A stretch of 64,000 nucleotides of DNA from Ruminococcaceae bacterium UBA1730 (GTDB taxonomy: Bacteria > Bacillota > Clostridia > Oscillospirales > Acutalibacteraceae): NCBI GenBank assembly GCA_002315935.1, contig DCII01000024.1:1-64000 (forward strand). Direction: 5' to 3'. How positions within the stretch are numbered: the stretch's first letter is position 1; every line of letters starts with the position of its first letter. A model generated the notes under the pieces. The model saw only the letters and a list, made by a program, of their open reading frames with translations. It had not been told where the DNA came from and did no database searches. Shown in pieces: positions 1 to 10,200 of this stretch. Position numbers and translations under genes: made by a program.

Positions 1-34
1 AAGTTATTGCCCATGTCGGGCGCACCACAAATTA

Positions 35-63
35 TCCGCCCCCGGTCAATGACCGAGGGCGGA
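35..63 (-). terminator. Hairpin after the first giant InlB-repeat gene
   Basis: A 13-bp stem with a 3-base loop and one G.U pair on the minus strand lies 25 bases past the stop codon of the gene ending at 88. The sequence after it (TAATTTGTGG) is only weakly U-rich, so this is a likely but not ideal intrinsic terminator. Confidence 0.6.
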
Positions 64-87
64 GGGCTTTATCCGAAGATTTTTCTG

Positions 88-3000
88 TTACTTTTCTTTT
101 GCAAGACCTGTAACCTGGTCAATATCATTGACCGTAAGTACCTTGTCGGTAATAATCGCAATATCAGTTGAACCTATAAGGCGGCTTCCGTCAACATTCG
201 CTGCCTTATATACAATCGGGTCATAGGTTGCCGATGTAGATTTGCTCCATCTTGTAATGCCAAGCTGTTCATCCTTGCAGATAGATACATCATTGGTTGT
301 GATTGAGCCGTTTCCGTCAACATCACCGAAGATGATGATATAGAACTTCTCAACTACCTCGCCGGAAACATTATCGGTAACTGTTATTGTTGAAGCAGTG
401 CCGACATAGTTCTTGCTCAGAGGATGTTCAACGGTTATGGAGCAGTCACCGGAAACTGTGATATATTTGCTGAGGAGGTCAGCTTCCTTAAGTCTGTCTC
501 TGAGACCGTAAACATACCAGTAGCATCCGTCAGTATAGCTTGCAACATCATCAAGGTTATTGAGCTTGCCCGCACCTCTTTCGATGACTGTTGTTGAGTC
601 TTTAGCTGCAACAAGACCGCACTGAACTCTAACATATTTTGCATAGAGAGCAAGGTCTGCATTGGGAACGGCATCTCCTGCATTCCACTGCTTTCCGTTA
701 ACATCGAACCAACCTGCAAATGTGTAGTTTGCAAGCTCCGGAGCTGTGGGAAGAACAAGAGCTGAACCGATTTCAACAACGCTTATTTCACCATACTGCT
801 CTGCACATTCAGCACCAATAATAACTTCCTTGATTGTGCCTGTTGCAGGTCCGTGAACATTGGTTCCGTCATATTCATAGAATGTAACATTAACAGTTGT
901 TGATGAAAGCTCTTCAAAGACTGCATAGAATGTGTTCTCTGATACATCCGTTGAAATCTTGCCGTATTTCTTTACGGTTGTCTTTCCGCCTTCAACCTTT
1001 GACCATCCCTTGAAGTAATATCCTTCGGGAGCTGTCGGATTTGAAGGAACAACAGCTGAAATATCTGAATCATACTCTGCTTTGCCTGTTGCGTGAGGAG
1101 TTGATTCGCCGGAAATCATAAAGTTATAGGTGTATTCATTTGCTTTCCACTGAGCAATATACTCTGCATCGAATTCATCAACCATTATAGGATCAACATC
1201 CCAGCCAATATGTGTGTATCCTTTCTTGGCACCGGTCAGGTCGGGAACATAATCATCAAGAACGGTTTCAAATTCGAGGTCATATTTTGCAATTGGATCT
1301 GCTTTGCCGATGAGATATGCCTCATACTGATCATCATCAAGGAAGAATCTGATTGTTGAAACATGCTTCTTGGAAGCAACATAGACTGTTATCTCGTCTG
1401 CGGAGTTCTTATCAATTGTGAACGGAAGAGTTGTTGATTTATCAGCAATCTCATCATATCCGAGTTCAATATCATAAGCATCCGAAAGATATGTTTCATC
1501 AATCTTCTCGCCGTAAACTGCGTTATATGTTCCGTTCTGCGGGTCAATTGTATCTGTGTATCCGCCAAAGAAATTATATACACGCTTAACGAATGTGATT
1601 GTGAATATCTTATCCTCGAGACCTGCAACAACCTTTACATTCTTTGCAGGCATTTCTTCAAGGTCATCTTCAACGAACCATGACACTATCTTCTTGCCGT
1701 ACTTGGTTGCATCGTCTGTTGAAGCTGCGATAAGCTGCTGATTCTTTGATGAGCCGGGAACTTTGATTTCTGCACCGTAATAAACATCTTCGAAATAAGC
1801 GGGAGTAGCATCATCTTCATAGAGGAAGAAATTGAGCTTATACTTATTTCTTGAAAGATAGATGTTCATTACTTCCGTTCCGTCCTCAACGGTTACCGAT
1901 GAAGTGCTCTTCTGTGTGTCAAGCGTAAATCCATCGGGAACATCAAAATCAGTTGCATTGAGAACCGTGCCATATGCAACATCTTCTGATGTTGTAGGTT
2001 CGGCATCTCCGTACTCACCTGAAAGATTCATAGTATAAACATTATATGCAATGTCATACTTATTGATTTCAAATACTGCATAGAAGGTTTCATCATTTTC
2101 GCCCATAACAAGCTCGCTGATATCTTCATCGGAGAGAAGATTTGTTGTTACGCCTTCTTCTGATGACCAGCCGAGGAATGTGTAGCCTGTAACATCGGGA
2201 TCTGCAGGAGCTTCCATATTATCGCCTACACCGAGAGGAAGTGATTCATATTCCTCGTATCCGAGATCAGGCTTGCTTTCATCCTTGAGTATCATGAACT
2301 TAAGGATAAAGCCTTCGGGATCTATATCCCAGATTGCCATATATGTCTTGTCACCAGGCTGTGAGAAATCACCGACTTCGGGACTCCAACCTGCAAAGAA
2401 ATAGCCTTTACGAGTCGGGCTTTCGGGAGCAACAATTTCATATTTTTCGAGCGAAGCCGTTGTTTCCTTAACCTCTGTTAAATCTTCAAATTTACCGCCG
2501 TTTGCGTTAAATGTAACCTTATATTCAATGGCTGATGTTGTAGCGTAAAGGTTCATATTGTCGGAGATAGTTTCATCCTTACCAAGCTTTTCGCCTTCAA
2601 TGCTTTCCTTATACCAACCGTTGAGTGCATAACCGGGTTCAAGGTCATAGGTCGCACAGACTGTCGGGATAACACTGCCGTATTCGATTGAGGTTGAACC
2701 TGCGAATTCGTCATCAACAAAGTAGTTGATTGTGTAGGTTCTGTTTTCGTAAACGGAAGTGTAGGTTGCACCGTTGAGCGGCATTGTTGAAGGCTCAGCA
2801 CCTTCTGCATCAACCCACTTATTGAATACCTTGCCGGTCTTTTCGGGAGCTTCGGGAGCTTCGAAGGTTGCACCGTAGAGAGCATCAACCTCTTCGCTGA
2901 ATTCTTCTCCGTCAGTAAATGTTGCTGTATAGGTTTCTCTGTCAACATAGATGTTGAATACCATCTGACCATCCGGGGTAATTTCATTTCCAACATCATG

Positions 3001-6000
3001 CGTTCCAAACTTGAAGCCATCTCCGAGAACGGGTTTAACATCATCAAATCTGACTGTTGAACCGGTTGTTCCCGTGCGTGTGGTGTCTGATACGCCTTCG
3101 TCGTATTCACCGTCTGCACCCATTGTGTAAACTGTTACGGTGTACGGAGTGCCGGATGCATTATTCCACTTTGCGAAATATGTGAGCGTTGTATCATCGA
3201 GGTCAACTGCAAGAGCAGGAAGATTTGAACCGGGAATAGCAACGATTGCGTCGCTGCCTTCAGCAGTCCAACCTGCAAATGTGAAGCCTGTCTTCGTGGG
3301 AGCTGTCGGAGGAACAATTTCCTGACCGAAGGTTGCCGAAACATTTGCTGTTTCCTTCTCGTCTGCAAACTTACCGCCGTTAGCATTGAACGAAACACCG
3401 TTTGTGTATGTTTCAGGCTCCCATACTGCGAAATAAATGAGGTCATCTGTGTCAAGGTCTACCGCAAGAGCGGGAAGAGCCACGCCGGGAGCCGCAATTA
3501 TTTCTGCACCTGTTGCAGAGGATGTTGCCCAACCTGCAAAGTCATATCCTGACCTTGTGGGTTCCTCGGGAGCATTGAAGGTCTGACCGAAGGTTGCCGT
3601 TACAGTCTTTTCGGTTGATTTATCCGCAAATTCACCTGAGTTTGCTTTGAATACAACACCATCTGTGTATGTCTCAGCTTCCCAGACTGCAAAATAGGTA
3701 AGCTCATTATCATCGAGGTCAACTGCAAGAGCAGGAAGCTTAGCTCCGGGAGCCGCAACTACTTCTGCATTCGGTTCATCAGATGCTGCCCATCCCATGA
3801 AGGTGTAGCCCTTCTTTGTGGGAGCAAGAGGAGCATTGAACTGCTGACCGAAGGTTGCTGTTACGCTCTTTTCGGTTGTGCTGTCATTGAATGCACCTGT
3901 GTTTGCATTGAACTTAACGCCGTTGGCGTAGGTTTCCGGCGTAAATTTAGCGTTGATGGTAAGAGCTTTAGCAGGCATCGTTTCGGTTGCAACATCAAAC
4001 GAAACACCTTCTGTCTCATACCAATAGCTGAATGAATGACCTGTCTTTGAGGGTGTTGTGGGCTGAGGAAGCATAGCACCGTAATAAACATCCTCTTCCT
4101 TTGTGGTATTGCCGTCAACCTTTGCCGTGAATTTATATTTGATTCTGTCAACATAGATATTGAACACGGTTGTTCCGTCAGGAGAAACTGTCTTTGTTGT
4201 ATCGCTAACGGTAGTCTTGCTGAATTCAAATCCTGCACCGAGTGTCGGCTTAACATCGTCAAACTTAATTTCATCACCTGTTACACCCTTGCAGTTACGG
4301 GTGTCGGGAGCATATTCGCCGTCTGTGCCCATGGTGTTGATAACAATCTGATAAGAAATTCCGCTTGCATTTTCCCACTTTGCATTCAGAGTGAAGCTCT
4401 TTGCGGGCATCTTGCTGAATATATACGGTGTGTTTTCGTCTGTTTCATACCAATAAGAGAAGGTAAATCCTTCCTTTGTGGGATCATCAGGCTTTGAGAT
4501 GTTCTCGTTGAACTTCTTGGTAATGGGTGTAACTGACGAACCATCATTCGAGTTGAATGTGATGGTATAATCGTTTACGGACCACTTTGCCTTAACGGTT
4601 ACTACTGCACCGTCTTCGCCGAGGTCGGGCATTGTTGTGCCGAATGTGAAGGGAGTTGAATCATTGGTGATATACCAATACTGGAATGCGTTGCCTTCCT
4701 TGGTCGGTGAACTCGGAGCTTCGATTGCTTCGCCGTATTTCTTTGTTATGCTTGTTACGGCTGAACCGCCGAGAGTATCGAATTCATAGGTATACTGTTC
4801 AATTTCATACTGAGCAGTAACAATGGTTCCGTTTTCCGAAATAGGCATTCTGCTCGGAATCTCTGTCCACTCAGTGAAGTAATAGCCTTCTCTTGTGGGC
4901 TGAGTGGGAATATCGGAGTTAAGGATTTCAGTGTTGTAATCCTTTGTTACCGTCTTGATTACACTGCCGTTATAATCCTCGAAGATAATCTTATACTGAT
5001 TGATGGACCACTGTGCGGTGAGTGTCATCTCATCGCCGTCATTTTCAAGAGCCGGAACCTTGTAATTATCGGTGTGGGTTACGCCGCCTTCATCCTTCCA
5101 GCCTTCGAATTTATAACCTGTCTTGGAGGTTTCGGGAAGAATAATATCATTGCCGTAGGTTACGGTCTGAGGAGTTGTGACCGATGTGCCTCCGTCAACA
5201 GCAAAATTAACCTTGTAGGTATTTGCTGTACGGGCTTCATAGAAGCTGAGCTCCGTTGTTCCCATAACAATTTCTTCAATTTCTTCAGCCGAAGCACCTG
5301 TTGTCTGGCCCTGAGCTGTTGCCCAACCCTTGAAGGTGTAGCCATCCATATAGGGATCTGCCGGAACATCAAGATTCTGTCCGTTTTCAACGCCAAACGA
5401 ATCATAAAGCTCATATTCGCCTGAATCATTATAAGCATAGAATGAAACATTGACATCAGCGGGTTCCCAAGCGGCAATGAAGGTCTTGCCGTTGACGTTA
5501 TCCATAGTTCCTACCTGAGGTTCCCAACCGATGAAATTATAGCCGGGCTTCTGAGGATTGTTTGCCGGAACTGAAATGTTTTCGTCAAAATCCGCATAGG
5601 TTGTTGCATAAGCTTCTGTGTCCGAAGCATCCTTCTTGAATACTGCAGGAAGGTTCTTGAGAATGGTCTGCGTGCTGTAGATATTTATGTTATTGCCCGG
5701 CATTCTGTAGCCGTCTGCAATAACTGTTCCGCTTTCGCTTCCGAGATGCCATGCACTAAGCTCGTAGCCGTAGTCAGCCTTTGCTGAGGGATAGTTGAAA
5801 TTAACTTCTTCATTATAGCCAACCTGAGCTGAGCCTCTGAACTCGCCGTCAACGAAATAGTTAACGGTAAATGTTCTTTCATCCCACTGAGCAACATAAT
5901 CTGTTGAATCATCGGGGAAAACGGTGGGCATTGCAGGAGACCAATCAGCAAAATAGAATCCGGGTTTTGAAGGATTCTCGACTACCTCGTCGAATTCCTG

Positions 6001-7170
6001 ACCTGCATATCCGTTGAATGTATAAAGAACATTTTCGCCGTCCATGAATCTGGCGGTAACGTTCTTTGCCCATATAGCGGTGAAGGTTACTGTGTAATCC
6101 TCATCGCTTACTGCGTAGCCGACCTTTGAAGGAACTTCCTTATCATATCCTCTGAATGTGTATCCGTCTCTGACGGGGTCAGCAGGTGCAGTAAAATCTG
6201 CATCGGGAACAAGACCTGCGAATGTCTTTGTGCTTTCGCCGTCATAATTTCCTTCGCCTGCGTCGAAGATATAATCAACCTTCTTATCCCAATAAGCGTA
6301 GAATTCTCCGTCATCCTCGGGATATACTGTCGGAGTTGCCGAATACGGAAGAACATCTGCTTCCTCTGTCCAGCCACGGAACGCATAACCGTCCTTAACG
6401 GGCTGAGGAATTGCGGGAGTAATTGTTGTTCCGATTACGCCTGTTGTTTCGTAGGTTGCGGCATCACCTGTTGTGAAACCGTCTCCCGACTTCTTAACAT
6501 TTGAATGGAACACAAGCTTTGTATTGATTGTTACATAGGGATTGTCAAGCTCAATTGAATCAACATCCCAATGATTCATACTGATAACCTGGCTATAATT
6601 TTCAGATGAACCGCCTTCGGGACCTGCGGGAACATTAATATAACCTTCCTGGTTATCTGTATTTCTTACATCATTCTCATCAACATAAATTCTTCCGCTG
6701 CCGGAAGCAGTTGATTTAACGGTAAGAGGAATATCGAAAAGCCATGTGCTGCTGTTATAAACAGCATTATAAACCGAGCCTCTTGAAACAAGAACTCCGA
6801 ATGCCTTTTCATCCGCAAAGTTCATAAGCATTGCAGATACGCCTGCTTCGCTGTTGACGCCTTCAAGATCATAAATCTCACCGTCTTCGAATGCAACATC
6901 GAAAAAGGAATCGTCATAGTGGAAGAGAAGCTCACTGTCATTTGAATAATAGTTTGTGCCGACATAAACTCTTGCCTTGACGGACTGACCGGGAATTACC
7001 TTTTCGGTTACTACCCATTCGCCGCCAACCTCCTTGAGGAATTCAGTTCTGATTGAAAGCTTTGTGTTAACAAGCTCATCAACGTCCCAGGCACTTGCCA
7101 GAACCGACACCGAACTGAATGTCATAAGAAGTGCAAGAATCATTGCAATGACTTTTTTGAATTTCGTCAT
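88..7170 (-). CDS. Giant secreted InlB B-repeat protein with cohesin-like and dockerin domains
   Basis: This is a 2360-residue exported protein. The ATG at 7170 is chosen because AAGGAGGA lies 11 bases upstream and a signal peptide starts there (MTKFKKVIAMILALLMTF, then ASA); an in-frame ATG 29 codons earlier lacks both. Residues ~30-210 resemble a cohesin-type beta-sandwich (HYDDSFFDV strand). Residues ~230-2170 hold about twenty InlB B-repeats of the form GYTFxGW...MPA...AxW. A ~90-residue module (~2180-2280) leads into a type I dockerin (~2280-2345) with loops DVDGNGSITTND and NVDGSRLIGSTD. InlB repeats are known in surface adhesins, and dockerins dock to cohesins on other proteins. The role inferred here is a cell-surface or cellulosome-like adhesin; the ligand is unknown. 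No sortase motif is seen, so attachment is probably through the dockerin. Confidence 0.85.
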   Translation of the reverse strand: MTKFKKVIAMILALLMTFSSVSVLASAWDVDELVNTKLSIRTEFLKEVGGEWVVTEKVIPGQSVKARVYVGTNYYSNDSELLFHYDDSFFDVAFEDGEIYDLEGVNSEAGVSAMLMNFADEKAFGVLVSRGSVYNAVYNSSTWLFDIPLTVKSTASGSGRIYVDENDVRNTDNQEGYINVPAGPEGGSSENYSQVISMNHWDVDSIELDNPYVTINTKLVFHSNVKKSGDGFTTGDAATYETTGVIGTTITPAIPQPVKDGYAFRGWTEEADVLPYSATPTVYPEDDGEFYAYWDKKVDYIFDAGEGNYDGESTKTFAGLVPDADFTAPADPVRDGYTFRGYDKEVPSKVGYAVSDEDYTVTFTAIWAKNVTARFMDGENVLYTFNGYAGQEFDEVVENPSKPGFYFADWSPAMPTVFPDDSTDYVAQWDERTFTVNYFVDGEFRGSAQVGYNEEVNFNYPSAKADYGYELSAWHLGSESGTVIADGYRMPGNNINIYSTQTILKNLPAVFKKDASDTEAYATTYADFDENISVPANNPQKPGYNFIGWEPQVGTMDNVNGKTFIAAWEPADVNVSFYAYNDSGEYELYDSFGVENGQNLDVPADPYMDGYTFKGWATAQGQTTGASAEEIEEIVMGTTELSFYEARTANTYKVNFAVDGGTSVTTPQTVTYGNDIILPETSKTGYKFEGWKDEGGVTHTDNYKVPALENDGDEMTLTAQWSINQYKIIFEDYNGSVIKTVTKDYNTEILNSDIPTQPTREGYYFTEWTEIPSRMPISENGTIVTAQYEIEQYTYEFDTLGGSAVTSITKKYGEAIEAPSSPTKEGNAFQYWYITNDSTPFTFGTTMPDLGEDGAVVTVKAKWSVNDYTITFNSNDGSSVTPITKKFNENISKPDDPTKEGFTFSYWYETDENTPYIFSKMPAKSFTLNAKWENASGISYQIVINTMGTDGEYAPDTRNCKGVTGDEIKFDDVKPTLGAGFEFSKTTVSDTTKTVSPDGTTVFNIYVDRIKYKFTAKVDGNTTKEEDVYYGAMLPQPTTPSKTGHSFSYWYETEGVSFDVATETMPAKALTINAKFTPETYANGVKFNANTGAFNDSTTEKSVTATFGQQFNAPLAPTKKGYTFMGWAASDEPNAEVVAAPGAKLPALAVDLDDNELTYFAVWEAETYTDGVVFKANSGEFADKSTEKTVTATFGQTFNAPEEPTRSGYDFAGWATSSATGAEIIAAPGVALPALAVDLDTDDLIYFAVWEPETYTNGVSFNANGGKFADEKETANVSATFGQEIVPPTAPTKTGFTFAGWTAEGSDAIVAIPGSNLPALAVDLDDTTLTYFAKWNNASGTPYTVTVYTMGADGEYDEGVSDTTRTGTTGSTVRFDDVKPVLGDGFKFGTHDVGNEITPDGQMVFNIYVDRETYTATFTDGEEFSEEVDALYGATFEAPEAPEKTGKVFNKWVDAEGAEPSTMPLNGATYTSVYENRTYTINYFVDDEFAGSTSIEYGSVIPTVCATYDLEPGYALNGWYKESIEGEKLGKDETISDNMNLYATTSAIEYKVTFNANGGKFEDLTEVKETTASLEKYEIVAPESPTRKGYFFAGWSPEVGDFSQPGDKTYMAIWDIDPEGFILKFMILKDESKPDLGYEEYESLPLGVGDNMEAPADPDVTGYTFLGWSSEEGVTTNLLSDEDISELVMGENDETFYAVFEINKYDIAYNVYTMNLSGEYGDAEPTTSEDVAYGTVLNATDFDVPDGFTLDTQKSTSSVTVEDGTEVMNIYLSRNKYKLNFFLYEDDATPAYFEDVYYGAEIKVPGSSKNQQLIAASTDDATKYGKKIVSWFVEDDLEEMPAKNVKVVAGLEDKIFTITFVKRVYNFFGGYTDTIDPQNGTYNAVYGEKIDETYLSDAYDIELGYDEIADKSTTLPFTIDKNSADEITVYVASKKHVSTIRFFLDDDQYEAYLIGKADPIAKYDLEFETVLDDYVPDLTGAKKGYTHIGWDVDPIMVDEFDAEYIAQWKANEYTYNFMISGESTPHATGKAEYDSDISAVVPSNPTAPEGYYFKGWSKVEGGKTTVKKYGKISTDVSENTFYAVFEELSSTTVNVTFYEYDGTNVHGPATGTIKEVIIGAECAEQYGEISVVEIGSALVLPTAPELANYTFAGWFDVNGKQWNAGDAVPNADLALYAKYVRVQCGLVAAKDSTTVIERGAGKLNNLDDVASYTDGCYWYVYGLRDRLKEADLLSKYITVSGDCSITVEHPLSKNYVGTASTITVTDNVSGEVVEKFYIIIFGDVDGNGSITTNDVSICKDEQLGITRWSKSTSATYDPIVYKAANVDGSRLIGSTDIAIITDKVLTVNDIDQVTGLAKEK
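3160..3945 (-). repeat. Three tandem ~258-bp coding repeats
   Basis: Three consecutive near-copies of an ~86-residue InlB unit occur in the first giant gene. The same DNA string (ggtcaactgcaagagc or close variants) falls at about 3201, 3456 and 3717, giving steps of 255 and 261 bp. Each unit encodes FADxxTE, ATFGQ, GYxFAGWA and LPALAVDLD. The DNA-level similarity suggests recent duplication or gene conversion within the array. Confidence 0.8.
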
Positions 7171-7245
7171 ATGCCTCTGTTTCCTCCTTGTTAGAATCTC
7201 TTTACGGCAAATAATTGCCGAATTGATTGATGGATTATTTGCCGC

Positions 7246-7271
7246 TCCTGCGGACAATTAAGTCCGCAGGA
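7246..7271. terminator. Perfect 10-bp hairpin between two giant genes
   Basis: TCCTGCGGAC and GTCCGCAGGA flank a 6-base loop, 18 bases past the stop of the minus-strand gene ending at 7289. The T run (ATATTTTTTG) lies on the plus-strand 3' side, so in the minus direction the hairpin lacks a good U tract. It may slow rather than stop transcription into the next giant gene. A second palindrome (CGGCAA/TTGCCG, 7205-7220) follows. Confidence 0.5.
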
Positions 7272-7288
7272 TATTTTTTGTTTCTTTG

Positions 7289-10200
7289 TCAGGATTTCTT
7301 ATGATCAACGGTTGTTCCGTTTGTCTGAACATAATCATACTTTGCAAGAGCAACCTTTGAAAGAGTTGAAATTTCATCTGTGGAAATAGCACCGTTATTA
7401 TCAACATCAATAGCCTTAAGCTTGAAGGCTGCGGTTGAATTACTGTCAGACCATGTCTTTTCAGCTCTTGCCGCCTCTGCCTTTGCGAGAGAAACATCAA
7501 CGGTTGATGACATTCCGTCGCCGTTAAGGTCACCGAAAATTACGATATAGTAGGAATAAACAAGATCTCCTGTTTCCGTATCATAAAGATCGACTGTTGT
7601 GCCCGTTCCGCAAACGCTGAAGTTATTACCCTTAAGAGACGGAGTAACAACTATTTCACCTGAGCCTTTGAAGGAGATATACTCTTCAAGGAGTTTTTCT
7701 TCAGTGAGCTTTGTTTCAAGACCGTAGATAATACCTCTTTCGGGAAGGGTCTTGGGCTCGATGATTGCTGTTGATTCACCGGCTACAAGCTCAACGGGTA
7801 TCTTAACAAAGATGGGATAGAAATTATAACCTGCCGTGCCTACTGTTGCTTCTGCATTTGTGAAATCAAACGCATCTGCCTTATCGTTACTGCCTTCGGG
7901 ATTAATCGTCCAGCCTTCGAATGTGTAGTAGGGCTTTGAAGGATTGTTTTCGGGAAGAACGATTGCCGAAACAGCTGTTCCGTAATCGTAGCTGTCATCT
8001 GCAAGAACTCCGCCTTCGAGGTCATAGAACTTGACGCTGTAAGAATTTACATCATATTTTGCCTTGAGGGAAACATCGTTTGCAGGCATTGAAATGAAGT
8101 TATATCTTACAGTTGAATCAGTTCCTTCATACCAATACTTGAAGGTGTAGCCTTCCTTGGTGGGGTTAGCGGGAGCTGAAACCGTTGCACCGTAATCCTC
8201 CGTGATGGGAGTTACTTCGCTTCCGCCGTCTGAATCGAATGAAATTGTGTACTGGTTGATGGTCCAGTATGCCTTGAGGTTAACATCGCTTGCGGGCATT
8301 GTTCCAAAGACATATTCAACTGTTTCATCATCTTCATACCAATATTCGAATGAATAACCCGTTCTTGTAGGCTCTGTTGCATATGCTGAAGTCTGTGTGC
8401 CGTAAGCGAAGGTTGACTCAGCTGTTGAAACGCCCTCTGAGAATTCACCGTTATTTGCGTTGAAGTAAATCTTATAGTTGTTTACATCCCAAACTGCCGT
8501 GATTGTCTTTTCTGCTCCGTCTTCGCCGAGGTCAGGCATCGTTGAAGGAATTGCCTCTGACCAGTTCTTGAAGGTGTGACCGACCCATGTGGGTTCGTCC
8601 GGAGCAAAAATAGCCTCTTCATAAGCCTTGGTGATAACCTTTTCTGTGCTTTCATCAGCAAACTTACCGCCTGCTGCGTTAATCTTGATTGTGAATGTTT
8701 CCTTGGTGTAGTTAGCGGTTATTGTCTTTGTTGAACCGTTTGCACCGAGGTCAGGCATTGTGGAGGGAGTTGCGTCACTCCAGCTTACAAACTTATAACC
8801 TTCAACTCCGGGAGGTGTCGGAATCTCTGATGCAGCAATTGAGGCACCATAATCCTTGGTTATTGAACCGAGGTCTGCATTGTTGAAGCCCTTATAATAA
8901 ATTGTATAGGAGTTTGTATCCCAGACAGCGTTGATTGTCTTTGATGTGCCGTCTGCACCGAGGTCAGGCATTGTTGTCGGAATGCTTTCGCTCCAGCTGT
9001 TGAATGTATGACCGCTCCATGTAGGCTCGTCGGGAGCTGTGATGCTTTCGCCGTAATACTTCGTGTATGTCTTCTGGCTGGATGTATCTGCAAACTTACC
9101 TTCGCCGGCATTTACATAGATTGTATACTGCTCTTTCGTGTAGTTTGCTGTGATGGTCTTTGTTGCACCGTCTGCTCCGAGTGCGGGCATTGTTGCAGGA
9201 GTTGCTTCACTCCAGTTGACAAACTTATAACCTTCAACCTCGGGAGGAGTGGGAATCTCAGTTTCGGCAATTGCAACGCCGTAATCCTTGGTTATCGAAC
9301 CGATGTCTGCATTGTTGAAGCCCTTATAATAAATTGTATAAGTGTTGATGTCCCATTCAGCGGTGAATTCTTTTTCTGCACCGTTTTCGCCGAGGTCAGG
9401 CATTGTGGTGGGAATTTCATCATCCCAGCCTGTGAATGTGTAACCTTCAAGTGTCGGGTTGCTCTGAGGAATAAGACCGGAAATATCTTCGCCTGCCGCT
9501 GCGGTTACGGAATCATATGAAGGAGTTCCGCTGCCGACATTGAATTTTAAGGTGTAATATTCCTTTGTCCAGATTGCGTTGATAACGATACCTTCTTCGT
9601 TTGCAGGCATTGTTTCAACAGGTGATGCACCCCATCCTCCATATGTATAACCGACTCTGGAAGCAGGAGCATCGGGAACGGGGAAGCTTGCCTTGGGAGT
9701 GCCATAGTCAACCTGATATGTTTCAACAACAGCACCATTGCTCTTGTAGATAAGAGGATACTTGTTAATATCCCAGATACCGACAAAGTTATCTCCGCCG
9801 AGCGAAACCTTCAGATTATCATCAAATGTAACAAGCTCTGTTGAGCCGGGTCTTGCCCAACCCTTGAGGCTGTAGCCTTCTCTTGTTGCAGATGCCGCAT
9901 TGATTACCGACTGATAATCAACCATCGAGCTGTTAACGGGAGTTGCACTTGTATTGTAATCAGCCTGTGTGAGATAGAACTTAACAGGATACTTGTTAAC
10001 TACCCATGTTGCTGTTGCAGTAACATCATTATCGGGCATTGTTTCATGCGTTCCGCTCCAGCTCCAGCCGTTGAATGTGTAACCGGGCTTAACCGAATCT
10101 GCCGGGTCAGCAGGAGTATTGATTGTTGCACCGTAATAATATGTTGCGTCTAATACGGGCGTTGAGGTTGCTTCGTTCTTTGTGTAAACACTGTGCTGAT

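Noticed and set aside
9008..9520. 170-codon plus-strand ORF rich in Cys, opposite the 2787-aa gene
   Set aside because: It mirrors the repeated coding strand of the InlB array, repeats with the same period and lacks a ribosome site.
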